Part shown: one piece after another, positions 47,361-56,723 of the stretch
Layout of the letters: the number at the start of each line of letters is the position of its first letter
How positions within the stretch are numbered: position 1 is the stretch's first letter
Assembly (NCBI GenBank): GCA_002238925.1
Contig: MPNH01000013.1
Coordinates: 1-64,000, forward strand
Direction: 5' to 3'
From: Spirochaetaceae bacterium bin103
Lineage (GTDB): Bacteria > Spirochaetota > Spirochaetia > SZUA-6 > Bin103
Length of the DNA: 64,000 bases
Position numbers and translations under genes: made by a program
The notes under the pieces: model-generated
Database searches by the model: none
Told to the model about the DNA's origin: nothing
What the model saw: only the letters and a program-made list of their open reading frames with translations

Positions 47361-47540
47361 TTTACGGAAACGGCCGCCCGCACCTACGACCGGCTCCGCC
47401 GGGCGTAGCCGCGCCGGGGCCGGATGGACCTTCGCATCGCCGCTATCGCCATGGCATCCGATGCGATTCTGGTCACCCGCAACCTCCGCGACTTCAATGG
47501 GATAGATGGGCTCACCATCGTGGATTGGAGTACCGGATGA
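47361..47540 (+). pseudogene. PIN-domain (VapC-like) toxin remnant
   Basis: In one frame: FTETAARTYDRLRRA, a TAG stop at 47406-47408, then RMDLRIAAIAMASDAILVTR followed by NLRDFNGIDGLTIVDWSTG to a TGA. This is the C-terminal half of a VapC-type PIN nuclease, including the late acidic residues (MDLRIAA, TRNLRDF). The N-terminal half with the first catalytic Asp is missing and no antitoxin is adjacent. Clear remnant. Confidence 0.65.
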
Positions 47541-47644
47541 CTCTCCGCAAGCGAACTCAGTCGTTGGCACCCGAGACCGCGAGAGTGTCTCGCGTTGCTT
47601 CATTTGTCCATTTGTCCCTGCACGAGTCTGATAATATCGCCGGC

Positions 47645-47737
47645 GTGAAGTTGGAAGATCTGCAAGCCACTGCCGCCGTACGCGGCATCCTGACCGATGG
47701 CTTGGTTACGGTGGTCGACAGGGAGGAGATGGGATGA
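47645..47737 (+). pseudogene. N-terminal fragment resembling a defence-type SNF2 helicase
   Basis: 31 codons from a GTG: VKLEDLQATAAVRGILTDGL then VTVVDREEMG and a stop. The first 24 residues match my recollection of the opening of large SNF2-type helicases found with restriction/DISARM-like systems. The rest of the gene is gone. The stop overlaps the start of the next gene by 4 bp, so it may also act as a translated leader. The family link is from memory and uncertain. Confidence 0.35.
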
Positions 47738-48891
47738 GAGCTGGGATTGCGGGGAGCGGGTTTGCGGCGGAGTTTCATTTGGCGGGGCTGAAGGGGTGCA
47801 CCGGGCTGGGGGTGCGGCCGGCGGCGGTGTACTCGCCGCACGCCGGGCGGCGGGAAGCGTTTGCGGCGCGGCACGGGCTGGCCGCAGCCGCGAGTTTGGA
47901 GGAGCTGCTTGGCCAGGTGGACGCCGTGCACGTGTGCGCGCCGCCGGCTACCCACGAGAAGATTGCCTGCGCGGCGCTGGCAGCGGGGGTGCACGTGATT
48001 GTGGAGAAGCCGTTCACCGGCTGCTTTGCGGAGGCGGATACGCCGCGGGCGGAGATGGAGGCCGCGGCGGTGGCGAGCGCGCGGCGCATGCTGGCGGCGG
48101 AGCGGGCCGGTTCGGCCACGCTCGGGTACGCCGAGAACTGGGTATTCGCGCCGGCGGTGCAGAAGGAGGCGGAGATCGTGCGCAAGAGCCGTGCGCAGAT
48201 CCTGCGCATGGCCGGCGAAGAGTCGCACTCCGGTTCCCACTCGCCGACGTACGGCATCTGGCGCCACTCCGGCGGCGGCTCGCTGGTGGGCAAGGCGTGC
48301 CACCCCCTGACCGCGATCCTGTTTCTGAAGGAGGAGGAGGGGCGCGCCAACGGCGGGGCGCCGATCCGCCCGGCCACGGTGAGCGCGCGCGTGCACGCCC
48401 TGACCCGCCTGCCCGGCTACCGCGACGCCGGACACCTGCGCGCCGACTACGAGGACATTGAGGACTGCGGCTCGCTGCACGTCACCTTCGCCGACGGCAC
48501 CGTGGCCGACGTGTTCGCTTCCGAGATCGTGCTCGGCGGCGTGTACAACTGGCTGGAGGTGTTCGCCAACAACCACCGCACGCGCTGTAACCTGAACCCA
48601 ATCGACGCGCTGCACACCTACAATCCGGTCGAGGAGCAGCTCGAAGACGTGTACGTGGTGGAGAAGATCGGCACCAAGCAGGGCTGGTCGCAGCCGGCGC
48701 CGGACGAGGACTGGATGCACGGCTACCCGCAGGAGCTGGCCCACTTCTACGAGTGCTTCGCCAACGGCAACGCGCCGCAGTGCGGCGCCGAACTCGGCTT
48801 CGTAACCACCGCCGTCCTGTACGCCGCCTACCGCTCCGCCGAGCAGGGCGGTGCCGAGGTACCGGTGGCGGAACTGGCGCCCGCTCCGTGA
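47734..48891 (+). CDS. Gfo/Idh/MocA-family oxidoreductase
   Basis: 385 aa. N-terminal Rossmann fold (AGIAGSGFAAEFHLAGLKG), the family motif VIVEKPFTG with the catalytic-region Lys, and a C-terminal alpha/beta substrate domain (ESHSGSHSPTYGIW, GKACHPLTAIL). NAD(P)-dependent dehydrogenation of a sugar or cyclitol is expected; the substrate is unknown. An AGGGAGGAG stretch precedes the ATG. It is upstream of a convergent sugar-binding protein gene, which supports a carbohydrate role. Confidence 0.9.
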   Translation: MRAGIAGSGFAAEFHLAGLKGCTGLGVRPAAVYSPHAGRREAFAARHGLAAAASLEELLGQVDAVHVCAPPATHEKIACAALAAGVHVIVEKPFTGCFAEADTPRAEMEAAAVASARRMLAAERAGSATLGYAENWVFAPAVQKEAEIVRKSRAQILRMAGEESHSGSHSPTYGIWRHSGGGSLVGKACHPLTAILFLKEEEGRANGGAPIRPATVSARVHALTRLPGYRDAGHLRADYEDIEDCGSLHVTFADGTVADVFASEIVLGGVYNWLEVFANNHRTRCNLNPIDALHTYNPVEEQLEDVYVVEKIGTKQGWSQPAPDEDWMHGYPQELAHFYECFANGNAPQCGAELGFVTTAVLYAAYRSAEQGGAEVPVAELAPAP

Positions 48892-48927
48892 GCGTCCGGC
48901 CGGGCGCGCGGCCGGTTGCCTTGTTCG

Positions 48928-50166
48928 TCAGTCGGTAACGTTCTCGGCCAGATAGGCGTCTCCCGCTTCGGCGGCCAGCGTACACGCCTCCGGAAAGCTC
49001 ACGTTGCCGTGGAACGCGTCCACCAGAACCTGGTGCGCGTAATGGTTCCAACCCGGCAAGGGTGCGACGGGGTACGGCTTGGCATGCGGCAGCTCGTCCA
49101 GGTGCACCTGCGCGTCCAGCGCATCCCCGAAGCTGTCCACCCAGGGTTGTTGCGTACCCGCGCGGCTGGAGATTACCGCTCCCGTGGAGGACTGCGTGAC
49201 GTGGGCCTCGTGCGACCCGAGATACCTGACGAGCTGCCAGGCATCCTCCGGGTTCTCGGTGTCCGCCGCGATCACGTAGGAGAGTCCATGTATGATGTTC
49301 GAGCGTTGCGTCCCAGCGGGCAGCGGTGCGACGTTCACGGGGAAATCCACGTCCGCCCAGAACCGCGCCATCCACGACCCGGCGTACATCATCGCCACGC
49401 GCTGAGCGAAGAACAGGTTGCCCGCACCGGTCTCGTCGAGCGTCGTCTGGTCGGGCGAGACGCCTTCCTCGTGGAAGCTGTACAGAAACTGCAGCGCCGC
49501 GCACGCTTCCGGCGTCCCATAGAGTACGTGCATGCCGTCGTCGGAGAGCACCTGTCCGCCGTTCTGGCCGATCAGGTCGAACACCACCGTCTGCGCCGAC
49601 AGGGTGGCCGCGAAGCCCCACACATCTTCGGTGGTGAGTGCTCGGGCAGCGGCTTTCAGATCGTCCCATTTCCAGGTGTCGTCCGGGTAGTCCAGCCCCG
49701 CCGCGTCGAACAGGTCGACGTTGTAGTACAGCCCGATCGTGTCGAAGTCCTTGGGAAGTCCGTACAGCATGCCGTCATGGGTATGCAGGTCGATGAGCGT
49801 CTCGGGATACGGTGACAGGTCGAGCGAATCTCGTTCGACGAGGGGCTGGACAGGGAGAAGGGCACCGCTGCCGGCATACAGCGGCAGGGTCGGCCCGTTC
49901 ATCCACATCACGTCGTATGGCCGCCCGTCCGCCACGGCGGCCCGCATCGCCGACCAGTAGTCCGCGGCTACCTCCACGATGACGGTGACGTACGGAACCC
50001 GGGCTGAGTACTCGGCAACCAGTTGCTGCTGCATCGCAAGCTGGTTCGCGTCCCAGATCGCGAGCCGCAACTCGGTGTTCTCTACCAGCTCTTCCAACGG
50101 CGCGGCAAGGAGCAGCGTAGCCGGGTGCAACAGCACCGCCAGCGCGAGCATCGTAGTCTTGTTCAT
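48928..50166 (-). CDS. Extracellular sugar-binding protein of an ABC transporter
   Basis: 412 aa from an ATG with GGAGG upstream. The N-terminal signal peptide (MNKTTMLALAVLLHPATLLLA) lacks a lipobox Cys. Family-1 solute-binding features: VPYVTVIVEVAADYWSAMRA, PYDVMWMNGPTLPLYAGSGA, YGLPKDFDTIGLYYNVDLFD and the late NPEDAWQLVRYLGS. It captures an oligosaccharide in the periplasm. No permease or ATPase genes are adjacent, so its partners must be elsewhere. Confidence 0.9.
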   Translation of the reverse strand: MNKTTMLALAVLLHPATLLLAAPLEELVENTELRLAIWDANQLAMQQQLVAEYSARVPYVTVIVEVAADYWSAMRAAVADGRPYDVMWMNGPTLPLYAGSGALLPVQPLVERDSLDLSPYPETLIDLHTHDGMLYGLPKDFDTIGLYYNVDLFDAAGLDYPDDTWKWDDLKAAARALTTEDVWGFAATLSAQTVVFDLIGQNGGQVLSDDGMHVLYGTPEACAALQFLYSFHEEGVSPDQTTLDETGAGNLFFAQRVAMMYAGSWMARFWADVDFPVNVAPLPAGTQRSNIIHGLSYVIAADTENPEDAWQLVRYLGSHEAHVTQSSTGAVISSRAGTQQPWVDSFGDALDAQVHLDELPHAKPYPVAPLPGWNHYAHQVLVDAFHGNVSFPEACTLAAEAGDAYLAENVTD

Positions 50167-50334
50167 GGTAACCTCCATTTGCTCGTCAGTTGATCGCAGA
50201 CCGATCGGGACCACGATACATGAAACACCGGAAAGGCCTGAGCGCCGAGAAAACACTGCCTCCTCCATACGCATGCCGGCCGCCCGTCGCGCGGTGAGGC
50301 ACCTGAGGAACCCGCTTCCGGACGAGGCGGCGCC

Positions 50335-53127
50335 ATGGGCGCCGTGACAATAGAGCCGGAGGCGGACGGTGGCGGCAGCCGCCGTGAGTGCGGGCACCTC
50401 GGGTTTATTCTCAACGCGACCTACGAAGCCGACCCTGGCGGCGGCCGCGCCGTGGTGCACGTGTACGGCCGGCTTGCCGACGGACGCCCGTTCCTGGTGC
50501 GCGACCGCCGCCCGGAGCCCTACTTCTACATCGAGAGCAGTGCCGCCGATCAGGCGCGCGCACTTGGCGTCCACGACCTCGATGCCACCGACCGCCGCAC
50601 CCTGCACGGCGCACCGGTGCACTGCGTGCGGCTGCACCATCCCGGCGACACGCCCGCCGTCCGCACCCGGCTGCACCACGCCGGAATACCCACCTACGAG
50701 GCGGACGTGCGCTTCGCCTACCGCTACCTGATCGACCGCGGCATCAAGAGCGCCATGCGCATCCACGGCGCCGCGCGCCGGCTGGAAGACGCGCCGCCGG
50801 AGCCACCGCCGGGTGCTGAGCGGCGGACCGGTGAGGGCGCGGGACAGGAGTCCTGGCTGCCTGGGAAGTGGCTGGCCAATCCGCCGGCGAGCCAGGAGGC
50901 GGGCCGCCAGCCCGAGTCGCAGGCCCAGCCACCCGGCGCGTTGCCGGGTGCGCCGCCCGCCGGGGATGGGTTGCAGCGACGCCCGGAGTTGGAGCGGCCG
51001 CAGTCCGCCGGGTTGCCGGATGCCCCGCCGGCGCCCGCCGAGTGGCCGCACCCGCCGCGTGAGACGGTGGTGTTCGATGAACCGGAGGTGGAGCCGGCGC
51101 GCTGGGTGCCGGAGCTGACCACCCTGTCGCTGGACATCGAGACCGACCCGAAGGGGCAGCGGCTGCTGTCGGTGGCGCTGTGGGGGGGCAGGGCCCGCGA
51201 GGCCGGCCCGAGGGGGCGGGGGCGGCTGTGGGTGGCGCGGGGGGGGGGGGGCGCACGCGGTGTGCTGCTGCTGTGCCCCGACGCCGCGGCGCGTTCGGCG
51301 TGTCCCGCCGCTGCCATCCCCTGCGACAGCGAAGCGGAGCTGTTGACCGTGCTCTGCAGGCGGGTGCGTGCGCTCGACCCGGACGTGGTGACCGGCTGGA
51401 ATATTATCGATTTCGACGTGCCGGTGCTGATCCGGCGGGCGGCGGAGCTGCGCGTGCCGCTGGAGCTGGGCCGTGCGCCGGGCGAGGTGCGGCAACGCGG
51501 TGAGTCACGCAAGCGCGGCGGTGCCGGCAACGGTACCCGGCGGCGCCGGTTCAGCGACTCGATCTTCATCCCGGGGCGGGTGGTGCTGGACGGCATCCGC
51601 CTGCTGCGCGCGGTGTCCTACCGCCTGGACAGCTACTCGCTGGAGAACGCGGCGCGGGAGATTCTCGGCGAGGGAAAGACGCTTGGCGGCGTCGACCACG
51701 TGGCGCAGATCATGTACACCTTCCGCCGCGAGCCCGAGCGATTCGTTGAGTACAACCTGACCGACGCGCGCCTGGTGCTCGACATCCTGGACAAGCTCGG
51801 GCTGGTGCCGTTCACCGCCGAGCGCAGCGCGCTGACCGGGATGCCGCCCGACCGCGTCGGCTCCTCCATCGCCGCGTTCGACTTTCTCTACCTGTCGCGG
51901 CTGCATGCCCACGGCGTGGTGGCGGCGACGGTGGGCGCCGAGCGGCGCGGCGGCACCGGTGAAGGCACCGGGCACGGCAACGGCACCGAACCGGAGCCGA
52001 TGCATGGCGGCCACATTCTCAAGCCGCGCCCCGGGCTGCACGAGGATGTGCTGGTATTCGACTTCAAGAGCCTGTACCCGAGCATCATACGCACCTTCCA
52101 GATCGATCCGCTCGGGCTGATCCGGGTGCAGAGCGCGGTACATAGAAGCGCCGGCGACGAGGTGATCGAGGCGCCCAACGGGGCGCGCTTCCGGCGCCGG
52201 CACGGCATCCTGACCGAGCTGCTCGACGAGCTGTTCAGCAGCCGCGAGAAGGCCAAGGCGGCCGGCAACACGATCGCCAGCAACGCCATCAAGGTGCTGA
52301 TGAACTCGTTCTACGGCGTGCTCGGCACCAGCGCGTGCCGCTTCTCCCACCCGCTGCTGGCCAATGCCATCACCAGCTTCGGCAAGCACTTCCTGCTGTG
52401 GGCGAAGGGCTGGATGGAGCGGTGCGGCCTGACCGTGCTGTACGGCGATACGGACAGCCTGTTCGTGGCCGGCAGCGGCGCCACCGGCGGCCCGTCCCTG
52501 GCGCAGCGTCTGAATGCCGATCTCGCCGCCTACGTGGCCGCCACCTGGCGGGTGCGGAGCTACCTGGAGATGGAGTTCGAGACCTGCTACGAGCGGCTGC
52601 TGCTGCCGAGCGTGCGCGGCGGCGGGCGCGGCGCCACCAAGCGGTACGTCGGGCTGACCGGCGGCAAGCTGCAGTTCACCGGCATGGAGGTGGTGCGCCG
52701 CGACTGGACGGCGCTCGCCCACGAGGTGCAGCGCGAACTGTACCGGCGCCTGTTCGCCGACGAGCCGGTGGAGGAGTACCTGCGCGCGGTGATCGGCGAG
52801 GTAACCGCCGGGAGGCGCGATGCGCAGCTCGTCTACCACAAGTCGCTGCGCAAGGACGCGGACGACTACCGCGCCCGGGCGCCGCACGTGGTGGCCGCCC
52901 GCAAGCTCGCCGCGTCCCGGCCCGGCGAGCCGTTATCGTTGCGTGGCATCATCGATTACGTGATTACCGTGGAAGGTCCGGAACCGGCTGCCGAGCGGCG
53001 CAACTGCATCGACTACGAGCACTACGTCGAGCGCCAGATCCGCCCGGTGGCAGAGCCGGTGCTCGCCATCAGCCGCCGCGACTTCGGTGAGGTGCGCCGC
53101 AACGAACGCCAGCTCGAACTGTTCTGA
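50335..53127 (+). CDS. polB: DNA polymerase II (family B)
   Basis: 930 aa as written. Exonuclease motifs LSLDIET, WNIIDFDVPVL and YNLTDARLVLD. Polymerase motifs A (DFKSLYPSIIRTF), B (KVLMNSFYGVLG) and C (YGDTDSLF) are intact. The C-terminal QLELF is a sliding-clamp binding motif. Compared with E. coli Pol II, residues about 148-240 are an extra Pro-rich insert. A 60-bp in-frame duplication at 51138-51260 adds about 20 residues after exonuclease motif I. In E. coli this is an SOS repair polymerase; I see no LexA-like box here. Confidence 0.92.
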   Translation: MGAVTIEPEADGGGSRRECGHLGFILNATYEADPGGGRAVVHVYGRLADGRPFLVRDRRPEPYFYIESSAADQARALGVHDLDATDRRTLHGAPVHCVRLHHPGDTPAVRTRLHHAGIPTYEADVRFAYRYLIDRGIKSAMRIHGAARRLEDAPPEPPPGAERRTGEGAGQESWLPGKWLANPPASQEAGRQPESQAQPPGALPGAPPAGDGLQRRPELERPQSAGLPDAPPAPAEWPHPPRETVVFDEPEVEPARWVPELTTLSLDIETDPKGQRLLSVALWGGRAREAGPRGRGRLWVARGGGGARGVLLLCPDAAARSACPAAAIPCDSEAELLTVLCRRVRALDPDVVTGWNIIDFDVPVLIRRAAELRVPLELGRAPGEVRQRGESRKRGGAGNGTRRRRFSDSIFIPGRVVLDGIRLLRAVSYRLDSYSLENAAREILGEGKTLGGVDHVAQIMYTFRREPERFVEYNLTDARLVLDILDKLGLVPFTAERSALTGMPPDRVGSSIAAFDFLYLSRLHAHGVVAATVGAERRGGTGEGTGHGNGTEPEPMHGGHILKPRPGLHEDVLVFDFKSLYPSIIRTFQIDPLGLIRVQSAVHRSAGDEVIEAPNGARFRRRHGILTELLDELFSSREKAKAAGNTIASNAIKVLMNSFYGVLGTSACRFSHPLLANAITSFGKHFLLWAKGWMERCGLTVLYGDTDSLFVAGSGATGGPSLAQRLNADLAAYVAATWRVRSYLEMEFETCYERLLLPSVRGGGRGATKRYVGLTGGKLQFTGMEVVRRDWTALAHEVQRELYRRLFADEPVEEYLRAVIGEVTAGRRDAQLVYHKSLRKDADDYRARAPHVVAARKLAASRPGEPLSLRGIIDYVITVEGPEPAAERRNCIDYEHYVERQIRPVAEPVLAISRRDFGEVRRNERQLELF
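51138..51260. repeat. Imperfect direct duplication G, inside polB
   Basis: Offset 60 bp: CGAGACCGACCCGAAGGGGC (51138) versus CGAGGCCGGCCCGAGGGGGC (51198), continuing as GGTGGCGCTGTGGGGG versus GGTGGCGCGGGGGGGG. Copy 2 is corrupted at its start (A, T, C to G) and merges into a run of G (51239-51251). In-frame. Confidence 0.85.
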
Positions 53128-53142
53128 CTCAGCCCCGAACTG

Positions 53143-54162
53143 CTATCCCAGGCGCACGGTGCGGCCGGTGCGGGCGGACTCGGCGGCGGCGGCCATGATG
53201 CGCAGGGTGGCGATGGCGTCGGTATTGGCAAGCATGGGCGCGGCGCCGTCGAGCACGCAGTCGTGGAAGTGGTCGAGGGCAGGGGTGAAGGCGCGCACGC
53301 CGTTGTTCAGGGTGACCCGCTCGGTGGCCCGCGGGGTGGTGAGGGTATAGGCGCTCTCCTCGTAAGGGTGGGTGGGCTGCTCGATGTGCAGGGAGCCGCC
53401 GGAGCCGGCCAGGTGCGCGCCGCGCACCGGCGCCGCGTCGAAGGCGCCGAACAGGGTGGCCACCACGGTGTCCGGGAACTCCAGCAGCAGGCCGATGCGG
53501 CTGTCGACGCCGCCTTCCCGGGTTTCCCGCCAGGTCGCGGCGACGCGGACCGGCTCGGCTCCGGCCGCCCAGCGCGCCACCTCGATCAGGTAGCAGCCGA
53601 TGTCGGCCAGCGCGCCGCCGCCCAGCTCCGGCAGCCAGCGGATGTTGCCGGCGGGCACCGGCGCGCCCATGTGCACGGCGACGTGGCGCAGGTCGCCGAT
53701 CGCGCCGGCATCGAGCAGGCGGCGCAGGCGCAGTGTCTGCGGGTGGTAGCGGAACACCATCGCCTCCATAAGCACCACGCCGTGGCGCGCGGCGGCGTCC
53801 ACCATGCGCTGCGCCCCCTCCCGGCTGGTGGCCAGCGGCTTCTCGCAGAACACGTGCTTGCCGTGCTCCATGGCCCGGATCGCCCACTCCTCGTGCATGG
53901 AGTTGGGCAGCGGCACGTATACTGCGTCGACGCGGTCGCTCCACAGCAGGTCGTCGTAGCTGGCGAACACCTCCGGGATCTCCAGGTCGCCGGCAAATGC
54001 CGCCGCCCGCTCGCGGTCGCGGCTCGCCACCCCGGTCAGCTCGCCGCGCGCGGTGGCGCGCAGCGCGGGGGCAAACACCCAGCGCCCGATCTGCGCGGTG
54101 CTGACAATTCCCCACCGCACCTTGCCGCCCCACCGCACCTTGTCCGATTTCACTTGCTTCAT
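53143..54162 (-). CDS. Gfo/Idh/MocA-family oxidoreductase
   Basis: 339 aa from the ATG at 54162, preceded by GGAGCGG. Rossmann fold WGIVSTAQIGRWVFAPALRA, the EKP motif HVFCEKPLATSREGAQ, and the C-terminal domain with GGGALADIGCYLIEVARWA and RIGLLLEFPDTVVATLFGAF, close to dehydrogenases acting on trans-diols or glucose. The substrate cannot be read. Convergent with polB, divergent from the FAH-family gene. Confidence 0.9.
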   Translation of the reverse strand: MKQVKSDKVRWGGKVRWGIVSTAQIGRWVFAPALRATARGELTGVASRDRERAAAFAGDLEIPEVFASYDDLLWSDRVDAVYVPLPNSMHEEWAIRAMEHGKHVFCEKPLATSREGAQRMVDAAARHGVVLMEAMVFRYHPQTLRLRRLLDAGAIGDLRHVAVHMGAPVPAGNIRWLPELGGGALADIGCYLIEVARWAAGAEPVRVAATWRETREGGVDSRIGLLLEFPDTVVATLFGAFDAAPVRGAHLAGSGGSLHIEQPTHPYEESAYTLTTPRATERVTLNNGVRAFTPALDHFHDCVLDGAAPMLANTDAIATLRIMAAAAESARTGRTVRLG

Positions 54163-54224
54163 CACCGGCTCGCCGCTCCTCCACTGTGCTGCGTCGACTC
54201 TCGTGCCGCGGCCCGCGTCCACGG

Positions 54225-54230
54225 TACAAT
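54225..54230 (+). promoter_or_regulatory. Candidate -10 box for the FAH-family gene
   Basis: TACAAT (five of six) ends 8 nt before the ATG at 54239, with no ribosome site in between. The spacing is identical to that of the nudix start, implying a leaderless transcript. Confidence 0.35.
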
Positions 54231-54238
54231 CGCGCGCC

Positions 54239-55101
54239 ATGAGAATTGTACGCTACGCCAAGGGTGAAACGGTCGGCTACGGCTGTCAACGAGAAGATGG
54301 ATCGATCGTCGCAATCAACGGCGACCCGCTCGCCGGCAGCGGCCCGCTCGGCCCCGGCGGCGTCGGCGCCTGGTCGGTGACCCGCCGCACCATCAGCCCT
54401 GCCGGCCCCCCCGCCGCCTCATCACCCGCGCGCGCCTGCTGGCCCCGGTGGCGCCGCCGGCGGTGGTCTGCATCGGCCTCAACTACCGCCGCCACGCCGA
54501 GGAGTCGGGCGCCGCCATTCCCGACCACCCGGTGGTATTCATGAAGATGCCGTCGTCGATCCAGCATCCGGGCGGCCCGATCGTACTGCCGCGCACCTTG
54601 CGCAGCGACAAGGTCGACTACGAGTGCGAACTGGCGGTGGTAATCGGGCGGCGCTGCCGCAACGTGTCCCGCCGGGTGGCGCTCGACTACGTGCTCGGCT
54701 ACACCTGCGGCAACGACGTCAGCGCCCGCGACTGGCAGAACGAATGGGGCGGCGGGCAGTGGTGCCGCGGCAAGACGTTCGACACCTTCTGTCCGCTCGG
54801 GCCGGCGCTGGTCACCACGGACGAGATCCGCAACCCCAACGCGCTGCGCATCCGCACCGTGATCAACGGCGAGACGCTGCAGGACTGGAACACCAGCGAC
54901 ATGATCTTCGACGTGCCGGCGCTGATCTCCTTCCTGAGCGGCAGCACCACCCTGGAGCCGGGCACGGTGATCATGACCGGCACCCCGCACGGTGTCGGCG
55001 GGGCACGCAAACCGCCGCGCTTCCTGCAGCCCGGCGACCAGGTGACCGTGGATATCGAACACATCGGTGCCCTCACCAACCCCGTGGTCGCCGAGGAGTG
55101 A
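54239..55101 (+). CDS. Fumarylacetoacetate hydrolase-family protein (single-base frameshift)
   Basis: The N-terminal part ([20 protein letters not shown]) and the catalytic part ([15 protein letters not shown], metal-binding [11 protein letters not shown] and [10 protein letters not shown], then [13 protein letters not shown]) are in different frames. The switch falls at a run of seven C (54406-54412). An eighth C would give a continuous frame of 287 aa, the usual family size. Members hydrolyse or decarboxylate acylpyruvate-type or sugar-acid intermediates. The substrate is unknown; neighbouring sugar oxidoreductase genes suggest sugar-acid catabolism. Confidence 0.85.
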
Positions 55102-55203
55102 GCCGGCTACGCACCTGGGCAAGCCCATCGGCCGGTCGCCACGATACCACGGCGATGCGCCTCACTCTCGTGCGGCGTGGTCACCGTGCGGTGCCCGGTC
55201 ACG

Positions 55204-56616
55204 TCAGGTGTTGAACATCTCTTCCACCCGCGAAATTGACTCGGTCTTGGCCACCATGGTGAGCTTGTCGCCGTCGCGCAGGGTGTAGTTGCTGCGCGGC
55301 ACGATGTGCGAGCCATTGCGGGTTACCGCCACGATCAGGGAGTTGTCCGGCATGCGCACGTCGCGCACCTCGCGCCCCACGAAGCCGCGCGATCCGTCGA
55401 GCGTCGATTCGATTACCTCGGCGAGGCCGCCGAAGATGCTGTGCACGCTTTTCACCTTGCCGCGCCGGATGAACTTGAGGATGGTATTCACCACGCTGTA
55501 CTTGGGGCTGATGATCACGTCCGCGCCGAGGCGCGACGCCACGGTCAGGTAGTTGAACTTGTTGACCAGGGCGATGGAGCGCTTGATGCCGAGCGTCTTG
55601 GCGTAGATCGCCACCAGGATGTTGAGTTCCGGGTTGTCGGTGGTAGTGATGATCAGGTCGGATCCGGCGAGCGCCTCCTCCTCGAAGAAGCCCTCTTCCG
55701 ACACGTCGCTGTTGATTACCACGGCGTCCGGGAATTGCTCGGCGAGGCGTTTGCAGTTGTCGTAGTTGGCGTCGACGATCTTCAGGCGCTTGTTGTGGCG
55801 GCGCAGGTAGTCGAGCAGGCGGCGCGGGCGCGATCGGATGCCGTTGCTGCTGAAGCCGCGCCGCGTGAGCGAGCCGGCAACGAAGCTGCCGACCCGGCCA
55901 CCGCCGATCAGCAGCACCCGGTTCAGGTCCACGCGCGGGCGGCCGGCAATCACGAACACCTCCTCCAGGGTGTGCTCGGCCGCGACCAGGTAGAGTTCGT
56001 CGCCCGACTCCACGACGGTGTCGCCGCGCGGCACGAAGAAGTCCTCGCCGCGGGAGATGCCGGCGACCAGGAAGTCGGCATCCAGCGACTGCTTGATCTC
56101 CGCGATGCTCTGCTTGGCGAACAGCGTCCGGTTGTCGACCAGGAAGTTGCGCATCTGCAGGTCGGTGCGCTCGAATGTCATCACGTCGCTGGTGGCGCCC
56201 TGCTCGACCGACTTGACGATTGCCTGCGCGGCCTCGATTTCGGGATTGACGAAGTAGTCGACGTCCATCAGCGAGTGGCCGGACAGGTTGGAGTTGGCGT
56301 AGTCGGGGTTGCGCACGCGGGCGATCTTGCACGGCACCCCGAACTCACTGGCCACCAGCCCGCAGGAGACGATGTTCAATTCGTCGCTGTCGGTGACGCT
56401 GATGAAAAAATCGGCGGCCTCGATGCCGGCTTCGCGCAACGCCGGCAGCCGGTTGCCGGAGTCGTTGATCACCATGCAGTCGAGGTGGTTCACCGCGTAC
56501 TTGGCGGTCTCCGGGTCGCGCTCGATCAGGACGACGTTCTTGTTGTCAGCGATCAGGTGACGCGCCACCTGGAACCCGGTGGTGCCGGCACCCGCGATGA
56601 CGACCTTCTCAGCCAT
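55204..56616 (-). CDS. trkA: Trk potassium uptake regulator TrkA
   Basis: 470 aa from the ATG at 56616 with GGAGCGG upstream. Two tandem RCK units, each with an NAD-binding fold (VVIAGAGTTGFQVARHLI and VLLIGGGRVGSFVAGSL) followed by a TrkA-C domain (residues about 140-220 and 370-460). It gates the TrkH/TrkG potassium channel in response to nucleotides on the cytoplasmic face. No trkH in the window. Divergent from GH4. Confidence 0.93.
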   Translation of the reverse strand: MAEKVVIAGAGTTGFQVARHLIADNKNVVLIERDPETAKYAVNHLDCMVINDSGNRLPALREAGIEAADFFISVTDSDELNIVSCGLVASEFGVPCKIARVRNPDYANSNLSGHSLMDVDYFVNPEIEAAQAIVKSVEQGATSDVMTFERTDLQMRNFLVDNRTLFAKQSIAEIKQSLDADFLVAGISRGEDFFVPRGDTVVESGDELYLVAAEHTLEEVFVIAGRPRVDLNRVLLIGGGRVGSFVAGSLTRRGFSSNGIRSRPRRLLDYLRRHNKRLKIVDANYDNCKRLAEQFPDAVVINSDVSEEGFFEEEALAGSDLIITTTDNPELNILVAIYAKTLGIKRSIALVNKFNYLTVASRLGADVIISPKYSVVNTILKFIRRGKVKSVHSIFGGLAEVIESTLDGSRGFVGREVRDVRMPDNSLIVAVTRNGSHIVPRSNYTLRDGDKLTMVAKTESISRVEEMFNT

Positions 56617-56723
56617 CCGCTCCAATATGGACGCTGCACGCGCTGCCGGCAACAGGCAGAAGCCGCCGCCGCAGACCACGTGGTACTGGCCATTTTTGCC
56701 GCTCCGTGGTGCAATCGGCAGCC

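Noticed and set aside
50167-50334. LexA/SOS box upstream of polB
   Set aside because: I looked for CGAAC-N4-GTTCG and CTG-N10-CAG type boxes and found no convincing match.
55102-55203. Intrinsic terminator between the convergent FAH-family and trkA genes
   Set aside because: No stable hairpin followed by a T-run could be found.
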